A stretch of 5,267 nucleotides of DNA from Gammaproteobacteria bacterium (GTDB taxonomy: Bacteria; Pseudomonadota; Gammaproteobacteria; Pseudomonadales; Azotimanducaceae): the NCBI GenBank assembly GCA_009839405.1, contig VXPR01000080.1:1-5267 (forward strand), in the 5' to 3' direction. Below, piece after piece: positions 1-5,106 of this stretch. The notes beneath the pieces were generated by a model that saw nothing but the letters and a program-made list of their open reading frames with translations, ran no database searches and was not told the DNA's origin. The position numbers and the translations under genes are program-made. Numbering within the stretch: the first letter of the stretch is position 1; every line of letters begins with the position of its first letter.

Positions 1-44
1 ATAGGATTGCGCGCCTTTTTGTTGCGGGCGGGAACAAGCCGGAC

Positions 45-797
45 ATGCGGCGGGCGCTGGTGGCGGCGAATTGGAAAATGAACGCCTCGGTGGCCGCCAT
101 CGATGCCTTCGTGCGCGCATGGCCGCGGCCTCCGAGTGACGTGGATGTGGTGTTCTGTCCGCCCTTTGGGTACGTGGAACGGCTTGCTGCCGCCTTCACG
201 GGAGACGTTCAGATCGGCGTGCAGGACGTTGGCGTCGAAACAGGTGGCGCGTACACCGGCGAGCACTCCGCCGAGATGGCGGCTGATTTGGGCGCGGCAT
301 ACTGCATTGTCGGCCACTCGGAGCGGCGGGCGATGCACGGTGAGGACGACGCCGTGGTCGCGGGCAAGTTCCGGGCTACGCTACGCGCCGGATTGACGCC
401 GGTGCTTTGCGTGGGCGAGACGTTGTCGGAACGCCGCGCCGGCGAGGCCAAGGAGACGGTGTTGCGACAGCTCGACGCGGTGCTGAACGACTCGGGCGCT
501 CAGCCATTCGCCGATGCGGTGGTGGCCTATGAACCGGTGTGGGCCATCGGCACCGGCGCGACGGCAAGTCTGGAGCAGGCTGCGGAGATGCACGGCACCA
601 TCCGGCAACGCTTGGCGGCAGAGGATGCGGGAGCGGCCGCCGCCGTGCGCATCGTCTATGGCGGCAGCGTCAAGGCAGCCAATGCGGCCCTGTTGTTCGC
701 CCAAGGCGACATCGACGGCGGCCTGGTTGGCGGAGCGTCGCTGGACCCGCGCGAATTTGCCACCATTTGCGCTGCGGCATCCGGGGTGGGCCAATGA
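45..797 (+). CDS. tpiA: Triosephosphate isomerase
   Basis: This 250-residue protein has the usual bacterial TIM length and interconverts dihydroxyacetone phosphate and glyceraldehyde 3-phosphate in cytosolic glycolysis and gluconeogenesis. The family motifs appear in order: the N-terminal substrate loop ANWKMN (8-13, catalytic Lys11), the dimer-interface loop GAYTGEHSAEM (69-79), the catalytic-histidine segment IVGHSERR (88-95, His91), the catalytic Glu163 with flexible loop 6 in YEPVWAIGTG (162-171), and the phosphate-binding loops YGGSV (205-209) and LVGGASL (227-233). Two glycines common around the first motif (GNWKMNG) are both alanine here (Ala8 and Ala14), a mild oddity that should not abolish function. 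The ATG at 45 gives the expected short N-terminus MRRALVAANWK; a weak GGGA lies about 11 bases upstream. The stop is 16 bases from the secG start, so the two are probably cotranscribed. All key residues are present, so the call is firm. Confidence 0.98.
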   Translation: MRRALVAANWKMNASVAAIDAFVRAWPRPPSDVDVVFCPPFGYVERLAAAFTGDVQIGVQDVGVETGGAYTGEHSAEMAADLGAAYCIVGHSERRAMHGEDDAVVAGKFRATLRAGLTPVLCVGETLSERRAGEAKETVLRQLDAVLNDSGAQPFADAVVAYEPVWAIGTGATASLEQAAEMHGTIRQRLAAEDAGAAAAVRIVYGGSVKAANAALLFAQGDIDGGLVGGASLDPREFATICAAASGVGQ

Positions 798-801
798 AAA
801 T

Positions 802-806
802 GAGGG
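802..806 (+). promoter_or_regulatory. Ribosome binding site of secG
   Basis: GAGGG lies seven bases before the GTG at 814. The in-frame codons between the tpiA stop and this GTG contain no other start; the two nearby ATGs (794 and 800) are in another frame. The site therefore decides that secG starts with GTG at 814. Confidence 0.75.
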
Positions 807-813
807 TTGCCAA

Positions 814-1167
814 GTGAGCACAGTCGAAACCGTCCTACTGATCCTGCTTGTCGCCGACGCGATCGCGCTTGGCGTCCTGGTGCTCCTGCAGCAGGGCAAG
901 GGCGCCGATGTGGGCGCGGCATTCGGTGCTGGCGGCGCCAACACGATGTTTGGCAGCGCCGGTGCGGCCTCGTTCCTCACCAAGATGACGGTCTGGCTCG
1001 CCATCGGCTTCTTCGCCATCTCCTTTGGCCTTGCATGGACGGCCAAGGAACGCGCCGCCGCCATGCAATCGCTGGGGCTTCCAGAAATCGAGGCCCCCGC
1101 CCCGCCGGAGGCGCCAGACTTGACTACCGAACCCGATTCGGTAGATTCCGACATCCCCGACTTCTGA
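814..1167 (+). CDS. secG: Preprotein translocase subunit SecG
   Basis: This 117-residue inner-membrane protein is the small accessory subunit of SecYEG, which stimulates SecA-driven export. It shows the standard SecG layout: a first transmembrane helix (about residues 3-25, VETVLLILLVADAIALGVLVL), the conserved cytoplasmic loop LLQQGKGADVGAAFG followed by GGANTMFGSAGAASFLTKMT (about 27-63), a second transmembrane helix (about 64-82), and a variable, acidic, proline-rich tail (about 95-117). The GTG start is fixed by a good ribosome binding site and the absence of an in-frame alternative. It follows tpiA by 16 bases and precedes a tRNA-Leu, the arrangement common in proteobacteria. The last part of the gene also appears to carry a promoter for the tRNA. 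The length and tail are ordinary for the family. Confidence 0.96.
   Translation: MSTVETVLLILLVADAIALGVLVLLQQGKGADVGAAFGAGGANTMFGSAGAASFLTKMTVWLAIGFFAISFGLAWTAKERAAAMQSLGLPEIEAPAPPEAPDLTTEPDSVDSDIPDF
1120..1147 (+). promoter_or_regulatory. Candidate sigma70 promoter for tRNA-Leu, inside the secG 3' end
   Basis: TTGACT (1120-1125, five of six matches to the -35 consensus), a 16-bp spacer and TAGATT (1142-1147, four of six to the -10) predict transcription starting near 1154, about 60 bases before the mature tRNA. It lies wholly within the secG coding region. The motif match is seen; its activity is inferred. The tRNA could also be cut out of a tpiA-secG transcript. Confidence 0.5.
1124..1144. 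repeat. Perfect 8-bp inverted repeat in the promoter spacer
   Basis: CTACCGAA (1124-1131) and TTCGGTAG (1137-1144) are perfect inverted copies separated by CCCGA. The repeat overlaps the end of the -35 hexamer, fills the spacer and enters the -10. No T tract follows, which argues against an intrinsic terminator. It may be an operator or a chance result of codon choice in the secG tail. Confidence 0.55.
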
Positions 1168-1215
1168 CGGACGCTGCGCGGCCTAATGCTGGCCCCGCGG
1201 CAGCCCCGAAGACAT

Positions 1216-1302
1216 GCCGAAGTGGTGAAATTGGTAGACACGCCATCTTGAGGGGGTGGTGAGCTTTCGCTCGTGGAGGTTCGAGTCCTCTCTTCGGCAC
1301 CA
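1216..1302 (+). tRNA. tRNA-Leu, anticodon GAG
   Basis: This 87-nt class II tRNA folds completely. The acceptor stem is GCCGAAG (1216-1222) with CTTCGGC (1292-1298), discriminator A1299 and an encoded CCA (1300-1302). The anticodon stem is CCATC (1243-1247) with GGTGG (1255-1259) and loop TTGAGGG, giving anticodon GAG at 1250-1252, which reads CUC and CUU leucine codons. The long variable arm GAGC-TTTC-GCTC (1261-1272) is diagnostic of Leu/Ser/Tyr tRNAs. The T arm is GGAGG (1275-1279) with CCTCT (1287-1291, one G-T pair) around TTCGAGT. The D arm contains the usual TTGGTAGAC. It sits 48 bases after secG, where proteobacteria often carry this same tRNA ahead of nuoA. Confidence 0.98.
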
Positions 1303-1313
1303 ACATCGCCCCA

Positions 1314-1353
1314 GGGGCCAGCGCCGTCTGTTGCGGCGCAGCCGCTTGGCCCC
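1314..1353. terminator. Nested hairpin between convergent tRNA and glycosyltransferase genes (possible terminator)
   Basis: An outer stem GGGGCCA (1314-1320) with TGGCCCC (1347-1353) encloses an inner stem GCGCCG (1321-1326) with CGGCGC (1334-1339) and loop TCTGTTG; AGCCGCT (1340-1346) is left unpaired. It fills nearly the whole gap between the tRNA CCA end and the stop codon of the opposing gene, as expected of a bidirectional transcription stop. No T tract follows on either strand, so a classical intrinsic terminator is not shown; it may instead act as a stabilising 3' structure. Confidence 0.45.
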
Positions 1354-1354
1354 G

Positions 1355-3157
1355 CTACACGGGGTAGCTCGGGTACAGCGAGACCATCGACAGTTTCGGG
1401 TTGAAGTAAGGGTCCGAAGGGCCTTGCGCGACAAGGGCCCGAAGGCGCTCGATGTCGGTTTCCGGGTCCCTCTTCGTGCGCGATTGCGACTCGTGATGCA
1501 CCAGCCGCACATCCGGGAGATAGACATTTCGGCGCCCGGCGCGCATGGCTCGGACGCAGAACTCCACGTCGCTGCCCACGACGCGGAAGCCCTCGTCGAA
1601 GCCGCCGATGGCATCCACGGTGCTGCGTGCCACGGCGAGGCAAGCACCGGTCACCGCCGAGACGTTGCGGGGCACGGTCGGCGGAACGAACATGTGCTCG
1701 CCGGCGTCTGGGTGAGTGCCGACATAGATGTGATCGGCGCAGCCGCCGAAGCCCGTAACGACGCCAGCGTGCTGGATGAGACCGTTCGGGTAGAGCAGCA
1801 AGCCGCCGACGGCGCCGACATCCGGGCGCAGGGCCACGTCGGCGAGCCGATCGATCCAGCCTTCGCACGCAGCCTCGGTGTCGTTGTTGAGGAACACAAA
1901 CACGTCCCCTTCAGCATGCCGCATGCCCTGGTTGTTGAGTCGGCTCCAGTTGAACGGTTCCGGTGCCTCCACCACCTTGAGTGCCGGAAACCTCGCCCGC
2001 GCGGCGGCGAGCCAGCGCTTGGTTTCCGGGGCGACCGAGCCGTTGTCGATGATGATGCACTCGAAGGAGCCTTGGTTCGTCGCGTGGATCCCCTCGATGC
2101 AGGTCTCGAGCAAATCGATGCGGTCTCGAGTCGGGATGATGATCGACACCTTGCCAGCGCCGGAGTCGCGAGAGCCGAAGCTGCAGGTCCAGCCGTCCCG
2201 AGTCTCGTGCGCGACGGCCCCTTCGCCGTAGCAGCCGCGCAAGTGGCGGGCTAGATGTCCCGGAATCTCTGCTTTCGTGCTCGTTTTCGAGGGGCGGCCC
2301 CTCACGCTCCCCCGGGCTGAGGGCTCCACCAACCTGTGTACCGTGAAGGTGCCGACGTGTTTCACGTACTCCGCGGCTTCCGTCAGCACCAAGGCAAGAC
2401 TGTGCAGATCGGCAACCGCTGGCTCCGTCTGTTCGGCAACGCTGCGGGCGAGATCTGCGGTCAGCACCAGACAGGATGACATGTAGTCCCGGTGCAGCAG
2501 CAGGTCCGGCGAGAAGGCTGGCTTGAACAGGGGTCGACTGCGCTCGCCGCGATGGTCGATCTCGTCCTCGTCGCCGTAGAGCAGCGTGCTGCCCGTCGCT
2601 GCCAAGGGCATGTCGCCCGGAATGCAGCCTGGGGCCAGCAAGGCGATGTAGCGAACGCCCCCCTCGCTTGCCGCAACGGACCGGCGCAGGCCACCTAGCA
2701 TGTCCCTTGCTGCATTGCCATCGCTGTCGACAATGCACGCCTTCTGCCCCGTCGCCCCGAAGTGTGCCTCGACCTGCCGACGCTGCTCCCGCTCAACGAC
2801 CACGACCACGTCGAGCCACGGCTTGCGCTGTGCCGAAACCAGCGCAAGAAACGCCGCAAGTTGCCCAGCCGGCACGCCCACGGACGCCAACACAGCGCTC
2901 ACTTGGCCATCGGGGGGCTGCGCCGGCGCCGTCCTAGCCAGCCAGCGCTGATACCGCTTGCTGTCGGCGCGGCTGACGTAGCTCACCGCCATGACCATCC
3001 AGGCCACGAGATGTCGCCACTGTCCCGCTGCCAAGGTGCGCGCGGCGCGCTTCAGGAAACCGACGGTGCCGCCAGCGAACTGCACGCAGGCGCCGATGTT
3101 TGCCAGCAGCCAAACGAGGCGGCGCAGGCGGCGAAGGATCGTCCGGGATTGGCTCAT
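1355..3157 (-). CDS. Family 2 glycosyltransferase with degenerate first GT domain
   Basis: This 600-residue protein probably transfers a sugar from a nucleotide-sugar donor during cell-surface polysaccharide assembly; the substrate is unknown. The C-terminal half is an intact GT-A domain: VSIIIPTRDR (337-346), IIIDNGS (368-374), the metal/nucleotide motif FLNNDTE (422-428), VTGACLAVAR (502-511), GGFDEGF (518-524) and the acid-base segment GSDVEFCVR (528-536). The N-terminal half keeps the tail of a second GT2 domain, YGDEDEID (194-201) and FKPAFSPDLLL (211-221), but where relatives have a DHDD-like metal motif it reads ALLAPGCIP (172-180), so this copy is probably non-catalytic. Residues 14-61 are basic and hydrophobic, suggesting membrane contact. 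The ATG at 3157 was chosen because the reading frame farther upstream runs through a palindromic repeat and the opposing gene; no clear ribosome binding site precedes it. Residues 278-290 come from a repeat shared with the gene at 3301. Confidence 0.88.
   Translation of the reverse strand: MSQSRTILRRLRRLVWLLANIGACVQFAGGTVGFLKRAARTLAAGQWRHLVAWMVMAVSYVSRADSKRYQRWLARTAPAQPPDGQVSAVLASVGVPAGQLAAFLALVSAQRKPWLDVVVVVEREQRRQVEAHFGATGQKACIVDSDGNAARDMLGGLRRSVAASEGGVRYIALLAPGCIPGDMPLAATGSTLLYGDEDEIDHRGERSRPLFKPAFSPDLLLHRDYMSSCLVLTADLARSVAEQTEPAVADLHSLALVLTEAAEYVKHVGTFTVHRLVEPSARGSVRGRPSKTSTKAEIPGHLARHLRGCYGEGAVAHETRDGWTCSFGSRDSGAGKVSIIIPTRDRIDLLETCIEGIHATNQGSFECIIIDNGSVAPETKRWLAAARARFPALKVVEAPEPFNWSRLNNQGMRHAEGDVFVFLNNDTEAACEGWIDRLADVALRPDVGAVGGLLLYPNGLIQHAGVVTGFGGCADHIYVGTHPDAGEHMFVPPTVPRNVSAVTGACLAVARSTVDAIGGFDEGFRVVGSDVEFCVRAMRAGRRNVYLPDVRLVHHESQSRTKRDPETDIERLRALVAQGPSDPYFNPKLSMVSLYPSYPV
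2288..2326 (-). repeat. Coding palindromic repeat, copy A (inside the glycosyltransferase gene)
   Basis: Read on the - strand, this 39-bp core encodes EPSARGSVRGRPS (residues 278-290). It matches copy B at 4246-4284 at 35 of 39 positions by eye. It contains the hairpin GAGGGG-CCG-CCCCTC. It falls in the linker between the degenerate and intact GT domains, just after the VHRL segment that ends the first domain. Confidence 0.85.
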
Positions 3158-3177
3158 TGGGCGCAGAAAGTAGCATG

Positions 3178-3194
3178 GTGCACTTGCGTACCTA
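3178..3194 (-). repeat. Weak inverted partner of the REP-like element
   Basis: Read on the - strand, GTAGGTACGC starts with a GTAG head and forms an imperfect palindrome, GGTACGC with GTGCACC around AA, with one mismatch and one G-T pair. The head-plus-stem layout matches the better copy at 3215, and the two heads face each other across about 20 bases, as in paired REP elements. The stem is poor, so this may be coincidence. Confidence 0.3.
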
Positions 3195-3214
3195 CAGCTC
3201 GTTGCGCTCCTTCC

Positions 3215-3238
3215 GTAGGGACGGGCTTGTCCTGTCCC
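3215..3238 (+). repeat. REP-like palindrome with GTAG head
   Basis: A GTAG tetranucleotide (3215-3218) leads into a stem GGGACGGG (3218-3225) with CCTGTCCC (3231-3238), eight pairs including one G-T, around loop CTTGT. A GTAG head, an adjoining imperfect GC-rich palindrome and CTT in the loop are typical of the REP elements mobilised by RAYT transposases in gammaproteobacteria. It lies in the intergenic region between divergent genes, the usual place for REPs. Copy number cannot be judged from this window. Confidence 0.6.
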
Positions 3239-3239
3239 G

Positions 3240-3259
3240 GCGCGCCCTGACGGGCGCGC
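3240..3259. repeat. Perfect GC-only 8-bp hairpin next to the REP-like element
   Basis: GCGCGCCC (3240-3247) and GGGCGCGC (3252-3259) are perfect inverted copies with loop TGAC. The hairpin starts one base after the REP-like stem, so the two form one composite block. No T tract follows. Confidence 0.7.
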
Positions 3260-3284
3260 TAGTACCGTGTTGCTATGGAACACC

Positions 3285-3293
3285 TGATAAGAT
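3285..3293 (+). promoter_or_regulatory. Candidate extended -10 promoter of the DUF7662-like gene
   Basis: TGATAAGAT fits the extended -10 pattern TGnTAnnAT. No good -35 hexamer is seen at 15-18 bp upstream, which an extended -10 can tolerate. Transcription would start at about 3300-3301, on the GTG start codon itself, suggesting a leaderless mRNA. This agrees with the absence of a ribosome binding site before that GTG. Confidence 0.4.
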
Positions 3294-3300
3294 TTGTGGC

Positions 3301-5106
3301 GTGACCTCGACGTCAGACACGACCGAACGGAAGCAACAGCAAGCCGCTTCGCGTGGTTTGCTGGCGCGTGCGGTCGGCTTCCTGCGTCGGCTCTTTGTCT
3401 CTGGTCGATCCGTATCCGGGCCACGCCAACCGGCTGAGCCGGCCGGGACCGTCGACGACCTTGCCGGGACAGCCGCCAGGCCGGACGCGGCGGCGGGGGC
3501 GCTTGAGGACGAACCCTCCCCTGCACCCAAAGCTCGGGTACCGCCAACCCCCAAGGAACGACCACCCGGTGTCGGCCCGAAGTACGCCCCGCTTTACCAT
3601 CACCTGTGCGACGTCGAAGGCGATGTCTGGAAGACCACCTTCGCCGAGATTCGGTCCATTCTGGACAATCCCCTGCCGCGCTCCGCCTTGATTTATCCCG
3701 CCTGGTGGGCCAACACGGGCAAGAGCCAATCCAACGCTTGGCTCAAGGCCGGCTGGTCCACGCAGGAAGTGAACCTGCACTCCGCTACCCTCACCTTCTT
3801 TCGTTCCGGCGGTTTGCAGAAGGCCGCTGAGGAAGCTGCCGCTGGCGCCAGCGACAGCCAAAGCAGCGATGCCACCCCCACGACAGCAGGGAGCGCTTCC
3901 ACCAGCCCCCCTTCCGACGGCGATGAGCCGCGCAGCGAAGCGGACCGAATTCGCCTGTTTACCTTCGCCACCGTGATCGCGCCGGCGAGAAACGCGAACC
4001 AGCAAACGGTGACCGTGCGCGCCGGCGACCTGCACAAGGAAATGGGGCTGCAAAACCGATACGCCAGCGTGGTAAACGCCTTGCGCGGGCGCAAGTTCGC
4101 CGCTTTGGCGGACGTGACGATCGTTCACCAAGAGGGTGCGCGAGTTGGCGCCAGCACCCAGTTCACCTTTGCTCTCTCGGACGTGGCTGCTGGCGAGGAA
4201 GCGGCACCGGTTGCCGCGCCACCAGCGACGGAGCCGGCTTGGGAAGAGCCTTCAGCCCGGGGGAGCGCGAGGGGCTTCCCCTCGACAGAAGAGCCTTCAG
4301 CACGGGAAAACGTCCCAAATACTCCTGCGACGGCTGAGGTGCCGCCCGCCGTGGCCGAAGTACGGACGGCTGAGCCGCCAACCGTTCCCGCAGCCGACGC
4401 GGGAACTGCCGCAATGGCTCCCCGGACGAGATACTCGGGCCCGGCCAGAACCGTGGTGGTGATTCAGGGCGGCGAGGACAAGGTAGCGAGCGCCGGCCAC
4501 ATGGTTCTGCCAGACGGCCGCCCTGTCGTGTTCGTGGCCGAACCGGGCGTTGCGCCGAGCGACCCGGGAATGGCCTATCGCCGACCCGACGACCGCGCCG
4601 ACGGCATCCAGACCTTCCGCGACGCGCTTGTCGCCTACAACGGTACGCCCGAGGACAATCCCTTGGGTCTGTTGCCAGCCTGGCGGCTGTACGAAGACGA
4701 TGCCTATCGCACGCTGGCAGAGGGAGTCGAGCCCGAGAACCTTTTCATTCTCTCGGCCGGCTGGGGTCTCATCGAGTCGGACTTCCTCACCCCAACCTAC
4801 GACATCACGTTCAGTAACGGCGTAGCCACCTACAAACGCCGGCGCCCGCGAGATTCCTACAACGACCTCCGTCGCCTGCCGAGCCAAGGAACTAGCCGCC
4901 TCGTCTTCGCCGGCGGCACCGACTACATCCCGTTCTTTCTCGAACTGACCGAAGGCATCACAACCGAGCGCATCGTCTTTCACCACGCCAGCCGAGCCCC
5001 CCTCGCGACCGCCGCCCAGTTCGTGCCCGTCGAATCAGACGACACCAATGACTGGCACCTCCAATGGGCCCGCGACTACGCCGCGGGGAAGGTGGCTTTG
5101 CCCTAG
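3301..5106 (+). CDS. Three-module protein: DUF7662-like, winged-helix-like and DUF6884/YaaA-like domains
   Basis: This is a 601-residue protein of unknown function. Residues 1-92 are basic at first, then rich in Pro and Ala and probably disordered. Residues 93-169, from KYAPLYHHL through the FAEIRSIL and PAWWAN segments to WLKAGW, match the small domain I recall as DUF7662. Residues 217-291 (VTVRAGDLHKEMGLQNRYASVVNALRG at 236-262, then a beta-hairpin-like end) look like a winged helix that could bind DNA. After a low-complexity linker (292-376), residues 380-598 resemble DUF6884/YaaA-type proteins: LYEDDAYRTLAEG (463-475), LFILSAGWGLI (481-491), YDITFS (500-505), GGTDYIPFF (538-546). No membrane segment or signal peptide is seen. 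The GTG at 3301 was chosen because longer forms from 3175 would translate the REP-like block; it has no ribosome binding site and may be leaderless. It is divergent from the glycosyltransferase, with no evident functional link. Domain names are from memory. Confidence 0.75.
   Translation: MTSTSDTTERKQQQAASRGLLARAVGFLRRLFVSGRSVSGPRQPAEPAGTVDDLAGTAARPDAAAGALEDEPSPAPKARVPPTPKERPPGVGPKYAPLYHHLCDVEGDVWKTTFAEIRSILDNPLPRSALIYPAWWANTGKSQSNAWLKAGWSTQEVNLHSATLTFFRSGGLQKAAEEAAAGASDSQSSDATPTTAGSASTSPPSDGDEPRSEADRIRLFTFATVIAPARNANQQTVTVRAGDLHKEMGLQNRYASVVNALRGRKFAALADVTIVHQEGARVGASTQFTFALSDVAAGEEAAPVAAPPATEPAWEEPSARGSARGFPSTEEPSARENVPNTPATAEVPPAVAEVRTAEPPTVPAADAGTAAMAPRTRYSGPARTVVVIQGGEDKVASAGHMVLPDGRPVVFVAEPGVAPSDPGMAYRRPDDRADGIQTFRDALVAYNGTPEDNPLGLLPAWRLYEDDAYRTLAEGVEPENLFILSAGWGLIESDFLTPTYDITFSNGVATYKRRRPRDSYNDLRRLPSQGTSRLVFAGGTDYIPFFLELTEGITTERIVFHHASRAPLATAAQFVPVESDDTNDWHLQWARDYAAGKVALP
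4243..4306 (+). repeat. 19-bp direct repeat encoding EEPSAR twice
   Basis: GAAGAGCCTTCAGCcCGGG at 4243-4261 recurs as GAAGAGCCTTCAGCaCGGG at 4288-4306, with one mismatch and an offset of exactly 45 bp (15 codons). It gives EEPSAR at residues 315-320 and 330-335. The pair brackets the hairpin of repeat copy B, so it may mark the ends of the inserted unit. Confidence 0.85.
4246..4284 (+). repeat. Coding palindromic repeat, copy B (inside the DUF7662-like gene)
   Basis: This 39-bp core encodes EPSARGSARGFPS (residues 316-328) and matches copy A at 2288-2326 in the same frame relative to its gene. It contains a perfect 7-bp hairpin, CGAGGGG (4268-4274) with CCCCTCG (4278-4284) and loop CTT. Compared with copy A the stem is kept while the loop changes from CCG to CTT. 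It lies in the linker between the winged-helix-like and DUF6884/YaaA-like domains. Confidence 0.85.
4384..4406. repeat. Perfect 8-bp inverted repeat in the coding linker
   Basis: GTTCCCGC (4384-4391) and GCGGGAAC (4399-4406) are perfect inverted copies with loop AGCCGAC. It lies in the same low-complexity linker as copy B, about 100 bases further on, but shares no sequence with it. It may be a second small element or chance. Confidence 0.6.

Noticed and set aside
1..44. Promoter for tpiA in the first 44 bases (TAGGAT at 2-7)
   Set aside because: The motif is weak and any -35 would lie outside the window, so it cannot be judged.
381..1868. Long open frame on the - strand across tpiA, secG and the tRNA
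   Set aside because: It is antisense to well-recognised genes and a tRNA, is extremely Arg/Pro-rich, and shows no domain; it is a by-product of high GC.
3100..3300. Upstream starts (3100, 3175 or 3178) for the DUF7662-like gene
   Set aside because: They would overlap the glycosyltransferase start or encode the palindromic repeat block; the product before 3301 has no protein-like features.
3275..3304. Nine-codon micro-frame (MEHLIRFVA) whose stop overlaps the GTG at 3301
   Set aside because: It looks like a coupled leader peptide, but its ATG has no ribosome binding site and lies upstream of the predicted transcription start.
3158..3565. N-terminal extension of the glycosyltransferase up to 3565
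   Set aside because: The extra 136 residues would translate the REP-like block and the antisense of the DUF7662-like gene; the ATG at 3157 gives a natural basic N-terminus.
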